Source: Burkholderia sp. SRS-46
GTDB lineage: Bacteria; Pseudomonadota; Gammaproteobacteria; Burkholderiales; Burkholderiaceae
Length of the DNA stretch: 64,000 nucleotides
Reading direction: 5' to 3'
Assembly: GCF_004343775.1 (NCBI RefSeq)
Contig: NZ_PTXL01000008.1
Span: 372,001 to 436,000, forward strand
The first letter of the stretch is position 1. The number at the start of each line of letters is the position of its first letter. Below the pieces are notes generated by a model. It was not told the DNA's origin. It ran no database searches and saw only the letters and a program-made list of their open reading frames with translations. This document shows positions 37,326 through 45,745 of this stretch, piece by piece. Position numbers and translations under genes: made by a program.

Positions 37326-38267
37326 ATGTCAACGCCTCTCGCCCGTCTCCCGTCGCTGGACCTCGTGCGCGGCTTCGTCGCCGTCGGCCGCCGCATGAGC
37401 ATCACGCTCGCGGCCCAGGATCTGTACGTCACCCAATCCGCGGTCAGCCGCCAGGTGCATGCGCTCGAGGCGCATCTCGGCGTCGCGCTGCTGCAGCGCG
37501 GCTACCGCAGGATCGCGTTCACGCCGGAAGGCGAACGCCTGTTCCACATCGCCGACGCCGCGCTGCGCAGCCTGCAGGACACCGTCGGCACGCTCACCGC
37601 CGCGCGCGAGCGGCAGCCGGTCACGGTCACCGCGAGCATCGGCGTGACCGCGCTGTGGCTGCTGCCGCGGCTCGGCCAGCTGCAGGCGCGGCATCCGGAG
37701 ATCGACCTGCGCGTCGCCGCGAACGACAAGGTACTCGATTTGCGCGCGGAAGGCATCGACCTCGGGATCCGCTACAGCCCCCGCGAACGCGCGCCGGCCG
37801 GCGCGCTGCACCTGTTCGACGAGACGGTGGTGCCGGTCGCGCACCCGGCGCATGCCGCGCGGCCGATCGCGGACGCCGACGCGCTCGCGAGCCACGTGCT
37901 GCTCGAATTCGACGGCCCGCCGCAAACACAGCTGCAATGGCGCGAGCACCTGCACGCGGCCGGGCTCGGCGATGCGCGCCCGAAAGGCGTGCTGCGCTTC
38001 AACCAGTACGACCAGGTGATCCAGGCCGCGCTCGCCGGCCAGGGCATCGCGCTCGGCCGCCTCGCGCTCGTCGCGCCGATGCTCGCGGACGGCCGGCTGA
38101 CGCTGCTCGGCCCGCACGGGTGCGCGCCGCGGAACGGCTACGGCTACTGGCTGTTCCAGCGCGACGCGGCGCCGCGCCGCGAGGTGGCCGAGGTGCGTGA
38201 CTGGATCCGCGCGCAAGCCGACGAATGCGCGGCCGTGATGCGTACGCTGGCCACCGCGCGCGACTAG
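37326..38267 (+). CDS. LysR-family transcriptional regulator (GcvA-like)
   Basis: A 313-residue LysR protein. The DNA-binding part is LPSLDLVRGFVAVGRRMSITLAAQDLYVTQSAVSRQVHALEAHLGVALLQRGYRRIAFTPEGERLF. The effector domain has the GcvA-type RVAANDKVLDLRAEGIDLGIRYSPRERAP and LLEFDGPPQTQLQWREHL. It lies 102 bp from the divergent alpha/beta hydrolase gene, its probable target. Its 3' end converges on the photolyase gene with a 15-bp gap. Confidence 0.92.
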   Translation: MSTPLARLPSLDLVRGFVAVGRRMSITLAAQDLYVTQSAVSRQVHALEAHLGVALLQRGYRRIAFTPEGERLFHIADAALRSLQDTVGTLTAARERQPVTVTASIGVTALWLLPRLGQLQARHPEIDLRVAANDKVLDLRAEGIDLGIRYSPRERAPAGALHLFDETVVPVAHPAHAARPIADADALASHVLLEFDGPPQTQLQWREHLHAAGLGDARPKGVLRFNQYDQVIQAALAGQGIALGRLALVAPMLADGRLTLLGPHGCAPRNGYGYWLFQRDAAPRREVAEVRDWIRAQADECAAVMRTLATARD

Positions 38268-38282
38268 CGCCCCTTCCCCCCG

Positions 38283-39761
38283 TCACCTGCCCTTCGGCAA
38301 CGTCCCCAGTGCATCGAGCGCGCGCCGCCGCGCCGCGTCGTGATCGACGAGCGGCGCCGGATAGTCGGTGCCGAGCCGCACGCCGGCCGCCGCGAGCTGC
38401 ACCGGCGAGGCGGCCCACGGCGCGTGGATCGCCGCGTCGTCGAGCCCCGCGAGTTCCGGCACCCAGCGCCGCACGTACGCGCCGTGCGGATCGAACTTGC
38501 GGCCCTGCAGCACGGGATTGAAGATGCGGAAGTACGGCGCGGCGTCCGCGCCGCAGCCGGCCACCCACTGCCAGTTCGCGGCGTTGTTCGCCGGATCGGC
38601 ATCGACGAGCGTGTCCCAGAACCACGCCTCGCCCGCGCGCCAGTCGATCAGCAGGTGCTTGACGAGGAACGACGCGACGACCATCCGCACCCGGTTGTGC
38701 ATCCAGCCGGTCGTCCACAGCTCGCGCATCCCGGCATCGACGAGCGGATAGCCGGTCAGGCCGCGCTGCCACGCGCGCAACGCGTCGGGATCGCTGCGCC
38801 ACGGCATCGCGTCGAACTGCGCGCGGAAGTTCGCACGCTCGAGTGCCGGAAAGTGATACAGCAGCGCATGATTGAATTCGCGCCAGCCGAGTTCGCCGAG
38901 GAGCTTGTCGGCGCCGGCCGCGCATACGGCGCCGCCCGCCTGCGCGTGCCCGCGGGCCGCATGCCAGACCTGCCGCGGCGACAGGTTGCCGAAGCGCAGG
39001 TACGGCGACAGCCGGCTCGTCGCGGGCAGGTCGGGACGGTCGCGTGCGTCCGCATACGCGGCCAGCGACGACGACAGGAATGCATCGAGCTGCCGGTGCG
39101 CGCCCGCCTCGTCCGGCGCGGGCCATCCGGCGCGCAGGCCGCCGGCCCAATCCGGCGCATGCGGCAGCAGCGCCAGCGCATCGAGCGCGACCGCGCGCTC
39201 GCGCAGCGCGGCGGGCCACGGCAGGAACGCGATCCGTTCCGGCTCGGGCAGCGGTGCGGCGACCTCGCGGTCGCGGCGGGCCGCGCGCCAGTAGGCCGTG
39301 TACACCTGGAACGGCGTGCCTGACCCGGTCAGCACTTCCCACGGTTCGTTCAGCAGGCTGCCGTTGCTGCTGTCGACCGCGAGCCCGCGCGCTTTCAGCG
39401 TAGCCTTGAGCGCGGCGTCGGCATCACGCTGCGGCTGCGCGTAACGGCGACTCCAGTAAACGGCGGCCGCCCCGGTGTCGAGCGCGACGCGCTCGATCTC
39501 GCGCTGCGCGTCGCCGCTCAGCAGCAGCAGGCGGCCGCCGTGCCGCGCGAGCGCGGCGTCGAGCGCGCGCAGCGCGCCGTGCAGCCACCAGTTCGCCGCG
39601 CCGCCGAGCGGCCTGCCCGCGCCGTCGCCCGTGTCGCGCACGTATACGCACACGAGCGGGCGGCCCGACTGCACCGCGCGCGTCAGCGCGGGATGATCGG
39701 TGAGACGCAGATCGTCGCGAAACCAGACGATCGCGGGCGCAACGGATGGCACGGCGGACAC
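38283..39761 (-). CDS. phrB: deoxyribodipyrimidine photo-lyase
   Basis: A 492-residue class I CPD photolyase. The N-terminal antenna domain begins SVAPAIVWFRDDLRLTDHPALTRAV. The C-terminal FAD domain has LSPYLRFGNLSPRQVWHAA, WREFNHALLYHFP, GYPLVDAGMRELWTTGWMHNRVRMVVASFLVKHLLIDWRAGEAWFWDTLVDADPANNAANWQWVAGCGADAAPYFRIFNPVLQGRKFDP. It uses blue light to split pyrimidine dimers. A GTG start at 39761 (GAGG 5 nt upstream) was preferred; the upstream in-frame codons to 39830 are not family-like. A copy of the sulfation-locus dyad lies 88 bp upstream, shared with the divergent SRPBCC gene. Confidence 0.93.
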   Translation of the reverse strand: MSAVPSVAPAIVWFRDDLRLTDHPALTRAVQSGRPLVCVYVRDTGDGAGRPLGGAANWWLHGALRALDAALARHGGRLLLLSGDAQREIERVALDTGAAAVYWSRRYAQPQRDADAALKATLKARGLAVDSSNGSLLNEPWEVLTGSGTPFQVYTAYWRAARRDREVAAPLPEPERIAFLPWPAALRERAVALDALALLPHAPDWAGGLRAGWPAPDEAGAHRQLDAFLSSSLAAYADARDRPDLPATSRLSPYLRFGNLSPRQVWHAARGHAQAGGAVCAAGADKLLGELGWREFNHALLYHFPALERANFRAQFDAMPWRSDPDALRAWQRGLTGYPLVDAGMRELWTTGWMHNRVRMVVASFLVKHLLIDWRAGEAWFWDTLVDADPANNAANWQWVAGCGADAAPYFRIFNPVLQGRKFDPHGAYVRRWVPELAGLDDAAIHAPWAASPVQLAAAGVRLGTDYPAPLVDHDAARRRALDALGTLPKGR

Positions 39762-39848
39762 GCACACCTCGACTCGGAAACCGGAACGTGACGCGTATTG
39801 TCGCGGGTGCGGCGCGCGGTGTCGATGCACGCCCCCCGGTGAAACGCC

Positions 39849-39865
39849 TTAGTCCGTTCCGACGA
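39849..39865. promoter_or_regulatory. copy 1 of the TTAGTCCG-NN-CGGACGA dyad
   Basis: TTAGTCCGTTCCGACGA, 107 bp upstream of the SRPBCC start and 87 bp upstream of the photolyase start. It differs at one defined position from the dyad consensus seen at 44693, 44740 and 47675 in the sulfation locus. Confidence 0.6.
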
Positions 39866-39972
39866 TTTTTCGTCGCGCCCGTGCGCCTACGCTCGGTGTC
39901 GGGTGAGCCGCGCCTCACCCGCCGCGCGCGAGCGCGCCGGCGCACCCGATCCCCACTGCCTCCATCACGCCC

Positions 39973-40452
39973 ATGACCAAAGCATCCAATCTCGTCACCT
40001 CGATCACCGTCGACATCGACGCGCCGGCGTCGCTCGTCTGGGAAGTGCTCACCGACTTCCCGCGCTATGCCGAATGGAACACGTTCTGCGTCGGTCTCGA
40101 AACGACCGGCCGGCTCGGCGACTTCGTCCACATGCAGGTGCGGATTCCGGGCACCGGCGACGTGATCCCCGTCAGCGAGACGCTCGTCGCCTACGAGCCC
40201 GAACGCCTGCTGTCGTGGGAGCAGCGCCCCACCGACGCCAACAAGGACGCCGCGCGCCGCGACCAGTACCTCGAGGCCGACGGCCCCGGGCGCTGCCGCT
40301 ACTTCACGACCGACCAGTTCCTCGGCGTCAACGCGGACACGATCATGCGCAACCACGGCGCGTGGGTGCAGCGCGGCTTCGACCAGTGCGCGCGCGACGT
40401 GAAGGCGCGCGCGGAAGCGCTGCACGCGGCGCGCAGCCGCCGGCGCGCGTGA
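39973..40452 (+). CDS. SRPBCC (START/Bet v 1-like) family protein
   Basis: A 159-residue SRPBCC-fold protein. It shows ITVDIDAPASLVWEVLTDFPRYAEWNTFCVGLETTGRLGDFVHMQV, then VSETLVAYEPERLLSWEQRP and CRYFTTDQFLGVNADTIMRNHGAWVQRGFDQCARDVKARAE. Such proteins bind hydrophobic ligands or act as polyketide cyclases/hydratases; none of those roles is proven by this sequence. It converges on the sulfotransferase operon at a shared terminator and has the locus dyad upstream, so it may handle the same hydrophobic metabolite. Confidence 0.85.
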   Translation: MTKASNLVTSITVDIDAPASLVWEVLTDFPRYAEWNTFCVGLETTGRLGDFVHMQVRIPGTGDVIPVSETLVAYEPERLLSWEQRPTDANKDAARRDQYLEADGPGRCRYFTTDQFLGVNADTIMRNHGAWVQRGFDQCARDVKARAEALHAARSRRRA

Positions 40453-40464
40453 GCCGTTGAGCAT

Positions 40465-40487
40465 GCCCCGCGCGAATCGCGCGGGGC
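40465..40487. terminator. hairpin between convergent SRPBCC and DHH genes
   Basis: Perfect 10-bp stem GCCCCGCGCG / CGCGCGGGGC with loop AAT in the 49-bp gap between two convergent genes. It lacks a T-run but its place fits a bidirectional terminator. Confidence 0.6.
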
Positions 40488-40501
40488 GTGGGGCGCGCCC
40501 G

Positions 40502-41482
40502 TCAATCGAGCCGGAACGCCGCCTCGAAGCGCGCGGCGAACGCGTCGAAGTCCGCTTCCGGCAGATGGTTGATGCCGCCCGCGCGCTTGCGTCCGCCGCC
40601 GGTCGCGAAGCCACGGCAGAAATCGTCCGCGCCGAGCGGCCGGCCGTCGGGCACGCGCACGCTGACGACGAGCCCGCCGTCCGCGCGCGGCGACAGCACC
40701 GCGAGCGCGGCACCGGGCGCGTTGCGCATCCGCTCGTTCGCGAGCATGCCGGTCGCGCGCCGCGCCCACGCGTGATCGGGCATCAGGACCAGCGTCGCGC
40801 CCGGCACCTCGCGCAGCGGCGCGAGCGCGCACGCGCGCGCCATGTCGTCGCGATAGCCGTCGCGCAGCGCCGCGAACACCGGCGTGCCGCGCACGAAGTC
40901 GCGCGGATCGGTGCACGGCAGCATCGCGTCGGCGAGCGCCGCCGGATCGAAATGCAGATCGCCGACGCACTCGCCGTATGCGTTGTAGTTCAGGTAAAGC
41001 CCGAGCTCCGCGAGCAGGCCGCGCTCGGCCGCGTCGATCCCGTGTTCGCGCGCGAGCGCGCCGCCGAGCGCCGGCAGCTCGTCGCCGAACGCCGCGACGA
41101 TCGCCCAGCGCACGTGCCGGCCGCCGAGGTAGCGGTTCACGAGCGCGCTCGTGCACACGTCCGCCGCCGTGTCGATATAGGCGTCGAATCGCGCATCGCC
41201 GGGCAGCGCGCCCGCGAAGTGATGGTCGAAATAGCGCACCGTCACGCCGTCGCGCAGCAGCCGCGCGCAGGCGTCGCGGTTCTGGTCGTGCGACACGTCG
41301 AGCACGGTGACGCGATCGCCCGCGCGCGCGTCGATCCGCTCGAGCAGCCGGATGTCGCGCTTCACGCCCGTCACGAGCGTGCCGTGCACGCCCTCCGCGA
41401 GCCGCAATTGCTGAAGTGCGCACAGGCCGTCCGCGTCGCCGTTGAACGCGAAGACGTGCTGCCCGCTGTCGTTGTCCTGCAT
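40502..41482 (-). CDS. DHH-family phosphoesterase-like protein
   Basis: A 326-residue protein with the DHH hallmarks. FAFNGDADGLCALQQL carries DADG at residues 16-19, VLDVSHDQNRD follows, and YFDHHFAG carries DHH at 86-88. The C-terminal GGRKRAGGINHLPEADFDAFAARFEAAF resembles the DHHA1 substrate domain. DHH enzymes cut phosphoester bonds of small nucleotides, including 3'-phosphoadenosine 5'-phosphate (NrnA/CysQ-like activity). As the last gene of a sulfotransferase operon, degradation of the PAP by-product is an attractive but unproven role. Start MQDND at 41482 was chosen for the GGAG 9 nt upstream; MEQRIMQDND at 41497 is possible. Confidence 0.78.
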   Translation of the reverse strand: MQDNDSGQHVFAFNGDADGLCALQQLRLAEGVHGTLVTGVKRDIRLLERIDARAGDRVTVLDVSHDQNRDACARLLRDGVTVRYFDHHFAGALPGDARFDAYIDTAADVCTSALVNRYLGGRHVRWAIVAAFGDELPALGGALAREHGIDAAERGLLAELGLYLNYNAYGECVGDLHFDPAALADAMLPCTDPRDFVRGTPVFAALRDGYRDDMARACALAPLREVPGATLVLMPDHAWARRATGMLANERMRNAPGAALAVLSPRADGGLVVSVRVPDGRPLGADDFCRGFATGGGRKRAGGINHLPEADFDAFAARFEAAFRLD

Positions 41483-41499
41483 GATCCGTTGCTCCATCT

Positions 41500-42291
41500 T
41501 CAAGGCATGTAATCGCCGCCGTTCGCGTCGAGCGTCGCGCCCGTCACCGCGTTCGCGTAATCGGACGCGAGAAACAGCGCGGCGCGCGCGCAGTCGTCGT
41601 CGGTCGGCAGCCGCGCGAGCGCGAGGTTCGATGCGATCGGCGCGATGATCTGCGCCTCCGGCACGCCGTACTCGGCAGCGGCCTGCCGGAAATACCCCTG
41701 CGTCGGCACGCCCCACATCCACCCCATGTGGATGCTGTTCGCGCGGATGCCGTGCACGCCAAGCTCCCGCGCCAGGTATTTTGCCGCAACCGCGAGCGCC
41801 CCCTTCGAAACAGCGTAGCCGGCTTCCCCTGCAAACGGCTTGCGGGTCGCCTGCGTGTTGATCATCACGATCGCGCCGCGCCGCTGCCGCTTCATGTGGG
41901 GCACGATCTCCTGCGTGAGCGCCATCGTGCCGAACACGTTGGTGTCGAACACGGCGCGCCAGCCGTCCAGGTCCGCCGCGTCGACCGGCTCCGGAAACGC
42001 GCCGTGCACGAACGCGCTGTTCACGAGCGCGTCGATCCGGCCGAAGCGCGCGATCGCCGCGTCGGCGAGCTGCCGGCATTGCGCGCGCTCGGTGATGTCG
42101 GTCGTCACCTTCAGCACGTCGCAGTCGACGCCGAGCGCGGCGATCCGCGCCGCGGCATCGTCGAGCTTCTCCGCCGTGCGCGCCGCGACCACCACGCCGC
42201 GCGCGCCCTCGCGCGCCGCCTCGACGGCGAGCTTCACGCCGAGCCCCGGCCCGATCCCGGAAATCACGACGATCTTGTCCTTCAGCAACAT
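41500..42291 (-). CDS. short-chain dehydrogenase/reductase (SDR)
   Basis: A 263-residue classical-length SDR. Cofactor motif SGIGPGLG is at residues 11-18 and NSA at 91-93 (usually NNAG). Catalytic Tyr159 and Lys163 are in GYAVSKGAL. The segment where the catalytic Ser is expected reads MINTQATRKP, with no serine, so either a Thr replaces it or activity is altered. It ends NAVTGATLDANGGDYMP, typical of the family. It follows the sulfotransferase by 37 bp and precedes the DHH gene by 17 bp. It would oxidise or reduce a hydroxyl/keto group on the operon's substrate. Confidence 0.87.
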   Translation of the reverse strand: MLLKDKIVVISGIGPGLGVKLAVEAAREGARGVVVAARTAEKLDDAAARIAALGVDCDVLKVTTDITERAQCRQLADAAIARFGRIDALVNSAFVHGAFPEPVDAADLDGWRAVFDTNVFGTMALTQEIVPHMKRQRRGAIVMINTQATRKPFAGEAGYAVSKGALAVAAKYLARELGVHGIRANSIHMGWMWGVPTQGYFRQAAAEYGVPEAQIIAPIASNLALARLPTDDDCARAALFLASDYANAVTGATLDANGGDYMP

Positions 42292-42328
42292 GGGTTGTCT
42301 CCTGGTTGTAGAGATGAAGCGGATTGCG

Positions 42329-43522
42329 TCAGCCGCCCTGCCGCAGATGACGCGCGCGATACGCGGCGAAATCGCGCACGAGCTGCGCATCGGTGAAGCC
42401 GAAGCGCGCGATCGAATAGTCATGCGCGGCGCGCTTGTCGCGGCCGTTGCGCACGAGCCATGCGTCGATCGCCGCGCGCCGGTCCGCATCGAGCGGCATC
42501 CGCGCGAACCGGTACACGGCTTGCGCCACGCCGAGCGGATCGGACACGGTGTCCTCGAAGCGCACGTCGAGAAAGCGCTCGGCCGGCAGCGCGTCGCGCG
42601 CGGCCATCGCGGCGCCGATCGCGCGCGCCATCCCCGCGTTCCATTGCGCGCCGACCACGCGCGGGTCCGGATCGTCCGCGTACATCTGCCACAGCGTGTG
42701 TGCCATGCTCGCCATCGACGGAATCGTCTGCGCCGGATCGCGGTGCGTGAGCACGACCTGCGCGCACGGAAACACGCGGCACAGCACGTCGAGCGCGTAC
42801 AGGTGCTGCGGCGTCTTCAGCAGCCAGCGCTCGCCCGTCGCGACGCCGCGCCGCGCCTTCTGCCATTGCAGGAATTGCAGCATCCGCTTCAGGTACGTGT
42901 AGACCGGCGTGAGATCCTGCTTCGCGAGCCACGCGGTATAGCCCGGCACGTTCGCGTACGAATCCATCGCGCACACGAACGCGTGCTCCATCAGCATGAA
43001 CTCCTCGTCGGCGAGCATCGCGTCGAGCGGATGGATCGACAGGATCTGCGGGATGCAGTCGATCATCTGCGCGACCTCGGCCTGCGCGCGCGCGATGCGC
43101 ACGGCGGGCGCGGCCAGCGTCTCGCCGGCGAGCGGCGCCGGATAGCGCGTCTCCCACCACGCGGCCGAATGAAAGCGCGGATCGACGGCCAGCAGGCGCT
43201 GCAGCAGCGTCGTGCCCGTGCGCGGCAGGCCGACGATCACGAGCGGATCGTCGATCGCGATGTCGGCGATCTCCGGATGACGCCGGAAGTAATCCTCGAC
43301 GACGAGCCGGTTCGCGAGCTGGCCGACGAGCTTCTCGCGCATCATCCGCGCGCCGCGCGCGGACAGGTTCGCGTCGTCGACGAGCGACGCGCACATCACG
43401 TCGAGCGCTTCGCGATACGGGCCGTCGCCGAACGCGGTGAGCCCCCGCGCGCGCGCGACGGCCTCGGCGATCAGCGCGTCGGCGTCGAGCAGCGTGCGCG
43501 CCATGTCGATCGATGCGTTCAT
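42329..43522 (-). CDS. PAPS-dependent sulfotransferase family protein
   Basis: A 397-residue sulfotransferase (Sulfotransfer_3 type). The 5'-phosphosulfate loop PLVIVGLPRTGTTLLQRLLAVDPRFHSAAWWETRYPAPL is at residues 93-131. A 3'-phosphate-binding strand/helix follows in FPCAQVVLTHRDPAQTIPSMASMAHTLW. The N-terminal 90 residues are helical. It would move the sulfuryl group from PAPS to a hydroxyl of a small, probably hydrophobic acceptor. The ATG overlaps the DUF1214 stop (ATGA at 43519-43522), giving translational coupling. PAPS can be made by CysD/CysNC encoded divergently 1.3 kb away. Confidence 0.88.
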   Translation of the reverse strand: MNASIDMARTLLDADALIAEAVARARGLTAFGDGPYREALDVMCASLVDDANLSARGARMMREKLVGQLANRLVVEDYFRRHPEIADIAIDDPLVIVGLPRTGTTLLQRLLAVDPRFHSAAWWETRYPAPLAGETLAAPAVRIARAQAEVAQMIDCIPQILSIHPLDAMLADEEFMLMEHAFVCAMDSYANVPGYTAWLAKQDLTPVYTYLKRMLQFLQWQKARRGVATGERWLLKTPQHLYALDVLCRVFPCAQVVLTHRDPAQTIPSMASMAHTLWQMYADDPDPRVVGAQWNAGMARAIGAAMAARDALPAERFLDVRFEDTVSDPLGVAQAVYRFARMPLDADRRAAIDAWLVRNGRDKRAAHDYSIARFGFTDAQLVRDFAAYRARHLRQGG

Positions 43523-44634
43523 GCGGCCTCCTTCAGCGCGGCGAGCTTGACCACGCGCGTGCGCGGATGCACGGGCTGCGCCGCGCCCACCCAACGCCAG
43601 CAGATCGTGCCGGTGCGATGCCCGGCCGTATCGAGCCAGTTCGCGCGGCCGGGCGCGGGGTTCGCGGCGGCGACCACCACCGTCACGCCGCCGCCGGCGT
43701 TCGGCTTCGCGCCGTGCTTGTTCACGCACACGTCGAAATACCGATAGTCGAGCGACTCCATCCAGTAGTTGTTCAGCTGCACGTTCCAGAAATCGCAGTC
43801 GGGCACGCGCTCGACGTCGATCACGAGCGCCTCGTCGTCGGCGAGCGACCAGCGCGAGTGGTAGTAGTAAATGTTCGGATCGCCGCCGACCGACTGGCAC
43901 AGCGCCTGGTCCGCGGGCGGCAGCGCGTTGGTGTGCGGCCGGTAGCTCGCGGCCCAGTCGGCGAACAGCCGCGCCGTCTGCTCGACGAACTGCGCGGCGC
44001 GCGCGAGGCCGCCCTGCAGCGCGAGCGGATCGAGCGGCGCCGGGCGGCCCGCCGCGTCGAGGCGTTCGATCTTCAGTTGCGCGGGCGTTTCCGTGCGCCG
44101 GTCGAGGAAGGTCTGGCGCACCAGCAGCGCGTTGGTGCCGGGCTCCATGCGGACCCAGTTGCCCGCGCGCGGCGTGCCGCTCAGCACGATCTCGAAGCTG
44201 CCGTCCGGCGCGATCTCGAGCTGCTTCGCGTCGATAAAACCCGTCTGCAGCATCTTGCCGTCGGTCTCGTAGCCGCCCTTCTGCGTGCCGAAGCTCAGGT
44301 ACGCGACGCTGCCGCGCCGCCCCGTCACGCGGTATGCGCAGCGGCCATCGAGCCGCGCGTACTGGTACAGGTTGTCGGGGTTGTCCGCGCCGATCTTCGC
44401 GGTCTCGTGCGACGGCGAGAAGAAGCCGGGCCACGCGCCGTCCGCGAATTCCACATGCATCTCGAGCGCGATGCGCATCAGCCGGCTCAGGTAGCGGAAG
44501 CCTTCCGCGCGGGTGAGCGGGTCGTCCGGCGCGTCGGCGCGCAGGATCTGCTGCCCGCTGCGTTTCAGGGTGTCGCAGAACGCGGCCCAGGCCTCGCCCG
44601 AAAGCAGCTGCGTGGCGCGTGTGTCGTCCGTCAT
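43519..44634 (-). CDS. DUF1214 domain-containing protein
   Basis: A 371-residue protein with a DUF1214-type C-terminal half: YYYHSRWSLADDEALVIDVERVPDCDFWNVQLNNYWMESLDYRYFDVCVNKHGAKPNAGGGVTVVVAAANPAPGRANWLDTAGHRTGTICWRWVGA. The N-terminal half includes RYLSRLMRIALEMHVEFADGAWPGFFSPSHETAKIGADNPDNLYQYARLDG. No enzyme activity is established for the family; it often lies beside SDR and sulfotransferase genes. The start at 44634 has GGAG 7 nt upstream. It is the first gene of a four-gene operon, reading away from cysD across a promoter with a large inverted repeat. Confidence 0.8.
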   Translation of the reverse strand: MTDDTRATQLLSGEAWAAFCDTLKRSGQQILRADAPDDPLTRAEGFRYLSRLMRIALEMHVEFADGAWPGFFSPSHETAKIGADNPDNLYQYARLDGRCAYRVTGRRGSVAYLSFGTQKGGYETDGKMLQTGFIDAKQLEIAPDGSFEIVLSGTPRAGNWVRMEPGTNALLVRQTFLDRRTETPAQLKIERLDAAGRPAPLDPLALQGGLARAAQFVEQTARLFADWAASYRPHTNALPPADQALCQSVGGDPNIYYYHSRWSLADDEALVIDVERVPDCDFWNVQLNNYWMESLDYRYFDVCVNKHGAKPNAGGGVTVVVAAANPAPGRANWLDTAGHRTGTICWRWVGAAQPVHPRTRVVKLAALKEAA

Positions 44635-44679
44635 GTGTCGTCTCCGCCAGTGGTCGAGCACCCACGTTAGCGCGCCGTC

Positions 44680-44769
44680 GCGGGGCGGCTCTTCGTCCGG
44701 GCGGACTAAGGAGAGATCCCCGCCATGCGCGGCGCGGCTTTAGTCCGGTCGGACGAAGAGCCGCCCCGC
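44680..44769. promoter_or_regulatory. large inverted repeat with two dyads (copies 2 and 3) in the DUF1214/cysD divergent promoter
   Basis: Arms of 30 nt (44680-44709 and 44740-44769) are complementary at 28 positions and separated by 30 nt. Each arm holds one 17-bp dyad: TCGTCCGGGCGGACTAA at 44693-44709 (minus-strand reading TTAGTCCGCCCGGACGA) and TTAGTCCGGTCGGACGA at 44740-44756. The sites lie about 60-75 bp before the DUF1214 start and 93-109 bp before cysD, well placed for one regulator to control both directions. Confidence 0.8.
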
Positions 44770-44848
44770 CCCCGCTCGCTACCGTTGGCGTCATGCACGA
44801 AACGCCGCACATGTCGCGCGGCGCCGGCATGAGACAAGGAGACGAACG

Positions 44849-45745
44849 ATGTTGACCCACTTGGAGCGGCTGGAGGCCGAGAGCATCCACATCATGCGCG
44901 AGGTGGTCGCGGAGAGCGAGAACCCGGTGATGCTGTATTCGATCGGCAAGGACAGCTCGGTCATGCTGCATCTCGCGATGAAGGCGTTCCATCCCGCGAA
45001 GCCGCCCTTTCCGCTGCTGCACGTCGATACCACCTGGAAATTCCGCGAGATGATCGCGTTTCGCGACGCAACGGCCGAGCGCCTCGGCCTCGACCTGCGC
45101 GTGCACGTGAACCCCGACGGCGTCGCACAGGACATCAACCCGTTCACGCACGGCTCGGCCGTGCACACCGACGTGTGGAAGACCCAGGGGCTCAAGCAGG
45201 CGCTCGACTTCCACGGCTTCGACGCCGCGTTCGGCGGCGCGCGCCGCGACGAGGAGAAATCGCGCGCGAAGGAGCGCATCGTGTCGCTGCGCTCGGAGCA
45301 GCACCGCTGGGACCCGAAGCGGCAGCGCCCGGAACTCTGGTCGCTGTACAACGCGCGCAAGCGCAAGGGCGAAAGCCTGCGCGTGTTCCCGATCTCGAAC
45401 TGGACCGAGCTCGACATCTGGCAATACATCCGGCTCAACGACATCCCGATCGTGCCGCTCTACTTCGCGAAGGAGCGCCCTGTCGTCGAACACGACGGCG
45501 CACTGATCATGGTGGACGACGCACGTTTTCCGCTGCGTGAAGGTGAAGTGCCGCAGCTGCGCAAGGTGCGCTTTCGCACGCTCGGCTGCTATCCGCTGAC
45601 GGGCGCGATCGACAGCGACGCGACGTCGCTCGACGACATCCTGCGCGAGATGCGCGACACGCGCACGTCCGAGCGGCAAGGACGGCTGATCGACAGCGAT
45701 TCGGCCGGTTCGATGGAGAAGAAGAAACAGGAGGGCTATTTCTGA
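44849..45745 (+). CDS. cysD: sulfate adenylyltransferase subunit 2 (CysD/NodP-like)
   Basis: A 298-residue ATP sulfurylase small subunit. PP-loop SIGKDSS is at residues 31-37. [52 protein letters not shown] and [17 protein letters not shown] are canonical, as is the end [11 protein letters not shown]. With CysN it makes APS from sulfate and ATP, driven by GTP. It overlaps the cysNC start by one base (TGATG). Divergence from a sulfotransferase operon and linkage to a LuxR regulator suggest this set supplies sulfation, like NodP/NodQ, rather than cysteine synthesis. Confidence 0.95.
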   Translation: MLTHLERLEAESIHIMREVVAESENPVMLYSIGKDSSVMLHLAMKAFHPAKPPFPLLHVDTTWKFREMIAFRDATAERLGLDLRVHVNPDGVAQDINPFTHGSAVHTDVWKTQGLKQALDFHGFDAAFGGARRDEEKSRAKERIVSLRSEQHRWDPKRQRPELWSLYNARKRKGESLRVFPISNWTELDIWQYIRLNDIPIVPLYFAKERPVVEHDGALIMVDDARFPLREGEVPQLRKVRFRTLGCYPLTGAIDSDATSLDDILREMRDTRTSERQGRLIDSDSAGSMEKKKQEGYF

